Shown: one piece after another, positions 13,877 through 17,792 of the stretch
Position numbering within the stretch: position 1 is the first letter of the stretch
Layout of the letters: each line of letters opens with the position of its first letter
Assembly: GCA_014379785.1 (NCBI GenBank)
Contig: JACMLD010000239.1
Coordinates: forward strand, 1 to 17,792
DNA: 17,792 nucleotides
DNA from: Chitinophagaceae bacterium
GTDB lineage: Bacteria; Bacteroidota; Bacteroidia; Chitinophagales; Chitinophagaceae
Direction: 5' to 3'
Position numbers and translations under genes: made by a program
The notes under the pieces: generated by a model
What the model was told of the DNA's origin: nothing
Seen by the model: only the letters and a program-made list of their open reading frames with translations
Databases searched by the model: none

Positions 13877-15052
13877 TTACTTTAATGATTTTAACCAATC
13901 TGATATTCCAAGATAAATTTTTTGTGCTACTGCCTTTTGAAATTTGGGATCCCGGATTTTTTTCTCATCATCCTTATTGCTCAGGAAGGCGACTTCCACA
14001 AGGCAATTCGGGTAATCCGTGGGTCCATTCAAAGAAAAATTGAAATTACCAATATTGCCGTATTCTTTCAAACCGAGTTTGAGCATTTGATTGAGAATTA
14101 TTGTGGAAAGTGTTCTGTAACCGATATAGCGGTAATAGGTGCTGGTACCTTTCACAGAATCGACACCTGCGGAGTTGAGGTGAATGCTGATGAGCAAATC
14201 GGGATTTGCAGATTTCAGCATTTTCAGTCTTTCCACCATTTCCAGGGTCGTGTCGATACTGCGGGTCATGTACACATTCTTTATTCCCGCTGTTTTGAGC
14301 ACTGTCTGCAATTCCTTTGCCATACGGAGGGTATAGTCTTTTTCCAGAATTTTGGTGGCGACCCCTGAGGCCCCGCTGTTCGTGCCTCCGTGGCCGGCAT
14401 CGATCGCTATCCTCAGTTTTTTTATATCGGCTATCAGTGGTTGCCTTTTCACTTTGATGGTCAGCCGGCGGGTAGCGCTGTCATAATAAATGGTATGACC
14501 CCAGTGTTGGGTATGGCGCAGTTCGATGGTTGCGCGCATCACATCGTCTTCAGTCTGTTCGTAGTACACGTTTTTGATTTCTTTGACCGTCCGCAGCTGG
14601 GTTATCCAGTTGGTATTGCTGGTGGCTCCGAAAATATCGACGACAATTTTGGACGGACTCAATTGCTGATGGCTTCTGTATGGCAGTCTGTCGTCTATGC
14701 TGATCGCTACATAGTCTGCGGTACTGTCACCCCAGACTTTCCAGCTCCCTGTAAGATGGAATGGGGCGACTGTCCGTGCGGGCAGGCGGGCAGTAGAATT
14801 TTTATCGATCCATGCGCTGTGGTTGCGGGAAAGCTGAACCTTGTAATCGTTTTTGAAGGAATCGACAACCATCAATGTGATCGCGGTATCGAGGTAGGTC
14901 ATTTTTGCACCACCCAGACGGTCGTCACCAATCCCATATTCGAGAAAAGGAAAATCGCCTGTTGTTTTTACCAGGAAGAATTTCTGATTAGGCTGAGCCA
15001 TCAGGTTCGTTGTGGTAAAAACAAAGGCGATGAACAGCAGGAAATTTTTCAT
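13877..15052 (-). CDS. N-acetylmuramoyl-L-alanine amidase (amidase_3) with SH3-like N-terminal domain
   Basis: Cleaves the amide bond between MurNAc and the stem peptide of peptidoglycan, in the periplasm or outside the cell. The 391-aa product has a signal peptide (MKNFLLFIAFVFTTTNLMAQ). An SH3-like region follows (about 25-90, ending SAWIDKNSTARL), then an AMIN-like beta region (about 100-205: ...KIVVDIFGA...) and the zinc amidase domain (212-391). Zinc ligands are His221 in DAGHGG, Glu237 in LEKDYT and His291 in SIHLNS; catalytic Glu353 is in LVEVAFLSN. All are present, so it should be active. It resembles AmiC-type enzymes of Bacteroidota involved in cell separation or wall remodelling. 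It is 30 bases after the acyl-CoA dehydrogenase stop and 10 before the Dabb gene. Whether it shares a promoter with the dehydrogenase is not clear. Confidence 0.93.
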   Translation of the reverse strand: MKNFLLFIAFVFTTTNLMAQPNQKFFLVKTTGDFPFLEYGIGDDRLGGAKMTYLDTAITLMVVDSFKNDYKVQLSRNHSAWIDKNSTARLPARTVAPFHLTGSWKVWGDSTADYVAISIDDRLPYRSHQQLSPSKIVVDIFGATSNTNWITQLRTVKEIKNVYYEQTEDDVMRATIELRHTQHWGHTIYYDSATRRLTIKVKRQPLIADIKKLRIAIDAGHGGTNSGASGVATKILEKDYTLRMAKELQTVLKTAGIKNVYMTRSIDTTLEMVERLKMLKSANPDLLISIHLNSAGVDSVKGTSTYYRYIGYRTLSTIILNQMLKLGLKEYGNIGNFNFSLNGPTDYPNCLVEVAFLSNKDDEKKIRDPKFQKAVAQKIYLGISDWLKSLK

Positions 15053-15082
15053 GCTGTGAAGATAGTCCGAAGATGATTTATT

Positions 15083-16876
15083 CTATAACGGAATGCGTCC
15101 TTCGGCAATCATTTTATCTGCGATTCTCCTTCTTGCATCTTTGCTGTTGAACGGTTCGACTTTCGTGAAACGTTTCAATCCCAGCAGCATCATTCTCTGT
15201 TCGTCACCATCAGCAAATGAGTTGATAGCGTCTTTTCCGAATTTGTTGATATGATCTGCTGCGTCGTAGATATAAGTTTTTGCGATGTCTGTTTCGTTGG
15301 CCGTTGCCGCTGCACCGCGCTGATCAGAAAGCTTGATTGCCCTGAGCAGTGCGCTCTCTGCATTAAAAGTTTCTATGGCCATATCGGCAATATTCATCAG
15401 GATCTCCTGTTCATTCTCTATTTTGGCCATCAGCTTTTGTACGGCTGCGCCGGCAACCATCAGAATAGCTTTCTTAAAGTTTGCGATTGCCTTTTTTTCT
15501 TTCTCGAAAGGCATTTCCTCGCCGCTCCCGAATTCAGGAATCGCCATCAGTTCCTTTTGCACTGCCATTGCTGGTCCCATCAGATCCAGTCTTCCTTTCA
15601 TTGCGCGTTTGAGCATCATGTCTACGGTGAGCAAACGGTTTATTTCGTTTGTGCCTTCGTAGATTCTGTTGATCCGGCTGTCGCGATATGCCTTTGAAAT
15701 AATGTATTCGTCGCTGAATCCGTTGCCACCGTGGATCTGTACGCCTTCGTCCACCACAAAATCAAGCACTTCACTACCGTATACCTTGAGCATGGCGCAT
15801 TCGATGGCATATTCTTCTGCGGCACCAAGCAAAGCTTCGTTGAATGGCTTGCCGGCGTTCAGCAGTTCGTGTTCTTTGTCGTCTATCCATTTGGAGGTCC
15901 GGTAGAGTGCGCTTTCCGCCACCCAGATGCCGATCGCCATATCAGCGAGTTTGTGTTTGATGGCGCCGAAGTTTGAAATGGATGTTTTGAATTGTTCGCG
16001 CGTGATGGCGTAGCTGAGAGAAGTATTGAGCGAGCGTTTTGCACCGCCGAGCGCCGCTGCGCAAAGTTTCAGTCGACCTATATTAAGTATGTTGAAAGCA
16101 ATCACATGTCCTTTGCCGGCTTCACCCAAAAGGTTTTCGACGGGGACCTTACAATCCTGAAAATAAAGCTGCACAGTCGAGGACCCTTTAATTCCCATTT
16201 TATGTTCTTCCGGTCCCTGGGTGAATCCTTCGAATCCGCGTTCCACTATGAATGCGGAGAACTGGGTGCCATCAATTTTTGCGAAGACTGTGTAGACGTC
16301 GGCAAATCCGCCATTTGTGATCCAGCATTTCTGTCCGTTCAACAGGTAGTGCTTGCCGTCAGTGCTCAGCTTCGCGGTTGTTTTAGCTCCCAGGGCGTCA
16401 CTGCCGCTGTTTGGCTCGGTGAGGCCGTATGCCCCTTTCCATTCACCGGTAGCGAGCTTCGTCACATATTTTTGTTTTTGTGCTTCTGTTCCGAAGTACA
16501 GAATGGGCAAAGTGCCGATGCCAGTATGTGCTGCCACTGCCACGGAGAAAGAAAAGCCACCACCCAGCGCTTCGTTTACGAGTGTGGAAGTGATAAAGTC
16601 TTTTCCGAGTCCGCCGAATTCCTCCGGTATTGAAACACCGAGCAATCCCTGCTCGCCTGCCTGGCTAACAAGTTTTGGCATCAGGCCTTCTTCCATTTTG
16701 TCGATCCGATCTATAACGGGCAGCACTTCATTGTCGAGAAATGTGCTGCACATATCTTTTACCATTTGCTGTTCTTCGTTGTACTCTTCGGGCACAAAGC
16801 TTTCAAAAGGGGTGCTTTCCTTGATCAGCCATTCACCGCCTTTCAGCGCGTTCAGTTTTTGGGTTGTACTGTTCAT
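15083..16876 (-). CDS. acyl-CoA dehydrogenase, long form with C-terminal extension
   Basis: A FAD-dependent enzyme for the first step of fatty-acid beta-oxidation, passing electrons to ETF. The 597-aa product has the three ACAD domains: helical N-domain (about 28-145), beta-domain with YGLTEPNSGSDA (150-161) and WITNGG (185-190), and C-domain with the flavin-binding IHGGNGFSDEY (381-391) and IYEGTNEINR (405-414), where Glu407 is the expected catalytic base. Another 165-170 residues follow (about 430-597), rich in helices (FKKAILMVAGAAVQKLMAKI). This matches VLCAD/ACAD9-like enzymes and the long Bacteroidota ACADs, rather than the roughly 380-aa short forms. It lies 17 bases after the MarR regulator gene and is probably co-transcribed with it. 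Preference for long-chain acyl-CoA is inferred from the extension. Confidence 0.94.
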   Translation of the reverse strand: MNSTTQKLNALKGGEWLIKESTPFESFVPEEYNEEQQMVKDMCSTFLDNEVLPVIDRIDKMEEGLMPKLVSQAGEQGLLGVSIPEEFGGLGKDFITSTLVNEALGGGFSFSVAVAAHTGIGTLPILYFGTEAQKQKYVTKLATGEWKGAYGLTEPNSGSDALGAKTTAKLSTDGKHYLLNGQKCWITNGGFADVYTVFAKIDGTQFSAFIVERGFEGFTQGPEEHKMGIKGSSTVQLYFQDCKVPVENLLGEAGKGHVIAFNILNIGRLKLCAAALGGAKRSLNTSLSYAITREQFKTSISNFGAIKHKLADMAIGIWVAESALYRTSKWIDDKEHELLNAGKPFNEALLGAAEEYAIECAMLKVYGSEVLDFVVDEGVQIHGGNGFSDEYIISKAYRDSRINRIYEGTNEINRLLTVDMMLKRAMKGRLDLMGPAMAVQKELMAIPEFGSGEEMPFEKEKKAIANFKKAILMVAGAAVQKLMAKIENEQEILMNIADMAIETFNAESALLRAIKLSDQRGAAATANETDIAKTYIYDAADHINKFGKDAINSFADGDEQRMMLLGLKRFTKVEPFNSKDARRRIADKMIAEGRIPL

Positions 16877-16893
16877 AAATGGTAGTTTATGTG

Positions 16894-17334
16894 TTATTTA
16901 AGATTGTCGTATACGATTTGGAGGACTGCCTTACAGGTTTCGATTTGATTGGCGGGCACACCGTGCAGTGCTTCGTTGAGTGTTTCTTCTGCCAGGGTCA
17001 TCGTCTGGTCCTGAAGTTTAAGGGCTTCCGGAGTGAGATAGATGAGGTTGATTCTTCGATCGTCTTTTGATGGAACCCGTCTGACGAGTTTTAATTTTTC
17101 GAGGTTGTCTACCAGTCTGGTGATGCTGGGCTTGTCACGGAATGTAGCAAGACAAAGTTCCTGCTGACTTTTTCCGTCTTCTTTCCACAGTTGGTAAAGT
17201 ACACTCCATTGTTCAATGGTGAGATTGAGCCCGGCTGCATTGAATTTCTTCTGCAGACAGCGCGCAATGGCTATCGATGCCTTGCCCGTGATAAAGCTGT
17301 ATAATTCTCCTCTTTTAAATTGGTTGTTTGGCAT
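16894..17334 (-). CDS. MarR-family transcriptional regulator
   Basis: A winged-helix dimeric repressor of 146 aa. The wHTH covers about residues 38-100: LTIEQWSVLYQLWKED, then KSQQELCLATFRDKPSITRLVDNLEKLKLVRR, and the wing with the family-typical DDRR (91-94) followed by INLIYLTPEA. The C-terminal helix (about 101-146) completes the dimer interface. ATG 17334 (MPNNQFKRGEL) is chosen; an in-frame TTG at 17358 would fall inside a TAGATTTG -7 element. It precedes the acyl-CoA dehydrogenase by 17 bases, so it may respond to an acyl-CoA, aromatic or fatty-acid ligand and control beta-oxidation. The ligand is unknown. Confidence 0.92.
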   Translation of the reverse strand: MPNNQFKRGELYSFITGKASIAIARCLQKKFNAAGLNLTIEQWSVLYQLWKEDGKSQQELCLATFRDKPSITRLVDNLEKLKLVRRVPSKDDRRINLIYLTPEALKLQDQTMTLAEETLNEALHGVPANQIETCKAVLQIVYDNLK

Positions 17335-17363
17335 ATAGTTAGATAAACAACTATTCAAATCTA
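17335..17363 (-). promoter_or_regulatory. marR promoter -7 element and candidate operator
   Basis: TAGATTTG on the minus strand (complement of 17356-17363) matches TAnnTTTG exactly. The nearest TTTG upstream (complement of 17378-17381) is only 14 bases away, shorter than usual, so the -33 part is weak. Between it and the start codon lies an inverted repeat ATAGTT-N8-AACTAT (17335-17340 and 17349-17354), of a size a MarR dimer could bind for autoregulation. Confidence 0.45.
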
Positions 17364-17426
17364 ATCAAAGTTTTTGGCAAATCCCAGCTTTTTGGTCACG
17401 ATTTTTGGAATTTTTAGCGCTTCGTT

Positions 17427-17457
17427 TTTGATGGATTTGTCAATTCCGGTATCTTTA
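17427..17457 (+). promoter_or_regulatory. Bacteroidota-type promoter (TTTG-N19-TATCTTTA)
   Basis: TTTG at 17427-17430 is followed after 19 bases by TATCTTTA at 17450-17457, which matches TAnnTTTG except for the last base. Transcription would start near 17464 and give a leader of about 55 bases before the ATG of the SGNH hydrolase at 17519. Confidence 0.55.
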
Positions 17458-17518
17458 TACGAGCCCGTCCCCCCTGAAATACAGCCTATATACCGGTCAC
17501 TGTTTCAAATCATACCTT

Positions 17519-17792
17519 ATGCGATATTTTTCCATCACATTGGCTGTTGCAGCATTTTTATGCTGTACCGACCATTCAGCCATTGCACAGAACAAACGTG
17601 TGGCCGTTATCGGTTCCTCGACTGCTTTGAATTTTAATGTGGGCTATCTCGAAGGGTATGTCGGCCGGCTCGACACACACTATAATAAAATCCCGCCACA
17701 GGACACCTTTGTACACCGCGGGGCAACAGGTGGCTACTCTGTTTTAAAAGGAATGCCTACTTCTCATATCCCTGCTGAAGGAGCAGCCGAAT
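17519..17792 (+). CDS. secreted SGNH/GDSL-type hydrolase, N-terminal part
   Basis: The first 91 codons of a rightward gene cut by the window end. Residues 1-24 (MRYFSITLAVAAFLCC...AIAQ) are a signal peptide ending in AQ, common in this phylum. KRVAVIGSSTA (26-36) matches SGNH block I, where Ser34 of G-S-S-T would be the nucleophile. GATGGYSVLKGMPTSH (68-83) resembles the block II region with its conserved Gly, as in Bacteroidota secreted GSST-type hydrolases. Such enzymes are esterases, lipases or carbohydrate deacetylases; substrate cannot be told. The catalytic Asp/His block would lie beyond the window. Many Bacteroidota relatives are long and carry a C-terminal type IX secretion signal, which cannot be checked here. 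ATG 17519 is supported by the signal peptide and upstream promoter. Confidence 0.75.
   Translation, partial: MRYFSITLAVAAFLCCTDHSAIAQNKRVAVIGSSTALNFNVGYLEGYVGRLDTHYNKIPPQDTFVHRGATGGYSVLKGMPTSHIPAEGAAE

Noticed and set aside
14390..15076. 228-codon plus-strand open frame opposite the amidase gene
   Set aside because: It is antisense to a protein with a complete signal peptide and all zinc amidase residues. Long antisense frames are common here because of codon bias, and its translation has no recognisable domain.

Overview
The window looks like a chromosomal segment of a Bacteroidota bacterium, probably of the Chitinophagaceae/Chitinophagales group. Three things suggest this. Several intergenic regions carry the Bacteroidota sigma-factor pattern (TTTG, about 19-20 bases, TAnnTTTG). 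Shine-Dalgarno sequences are weak or absent before most starts. The protein types are typical of the group: a short-form phosphatidylserine decarboxylase, a long acyl-CoA dehydrogenase, an SH3-like plus amidase_3 protein and a GSST-type secreted SGNH hydrolase. The genus is an inference. No tRNA, rRNA, CRISPR array, insertion sequence, integrase or phage gene was seen, and base composition looks even throughout.

Layout. (1) Bases 1-36 are the first 12 codons of a leftward exported-protein gene behind a near-perfect promoter (61-91). (2) Bases 101-3223 form a leftward cluster: CPBP/CAAX membrane protease, phosphatidate cytidylyltransferase (cdsA), an uncharacterised secreted protein and phosphatidylserine decarboxylase. 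This is a phospholipid/envelope operon. (3) A divergent tRNA-dihydrouridine synthase (3264-4301) runs tail to tail, with no gap, into a leftward group of three genes: a 96-aa unknown protein, an aldehyde dehydrogenase and a glutathione peroxidase-like protein, which suggests aldehyde and peroxide detoxification. (4) A rightward XRE-type regulator (6803-7204) converges with the efflux operon across an unusual structure (7200-7327). It is built of degenerate 8-base units, and its arms make a perfect 21-bp hairpin stem.

(5) Bases 7333-13496 hold a complete leftward tripartite RND efflux system in the order tetR, tolC-like, adaptor, RND pump. Matching 17-bp pseudopalindromes lie upstream of tetR and of tolC, in nearly the same position relative to the predicted -7 elements. 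This suggests one TetR repressor controls both promoters. (6) Bases 13564-17334 hold a leftward series: MarR regulator, long acyl-CoA dehydrogenase, N-acetylmuramoyl-L-alanine amidase and a Dabb-domain protein. (7) At the right edge a rightward secreted SGNH/GDSL hydrolase gene begins (17519) and is cut by the window end.

Most of the window is ordinary core or near-core genome. No new multi-gene system stands out. The parts least explained by known families are the octamer-repeat hairpin, the secreted protein between cdsA and psd, and the small protein upstream of the aldehyde dehydrogenase. The best-supported regulatory inference is the shared TetR operator pair.
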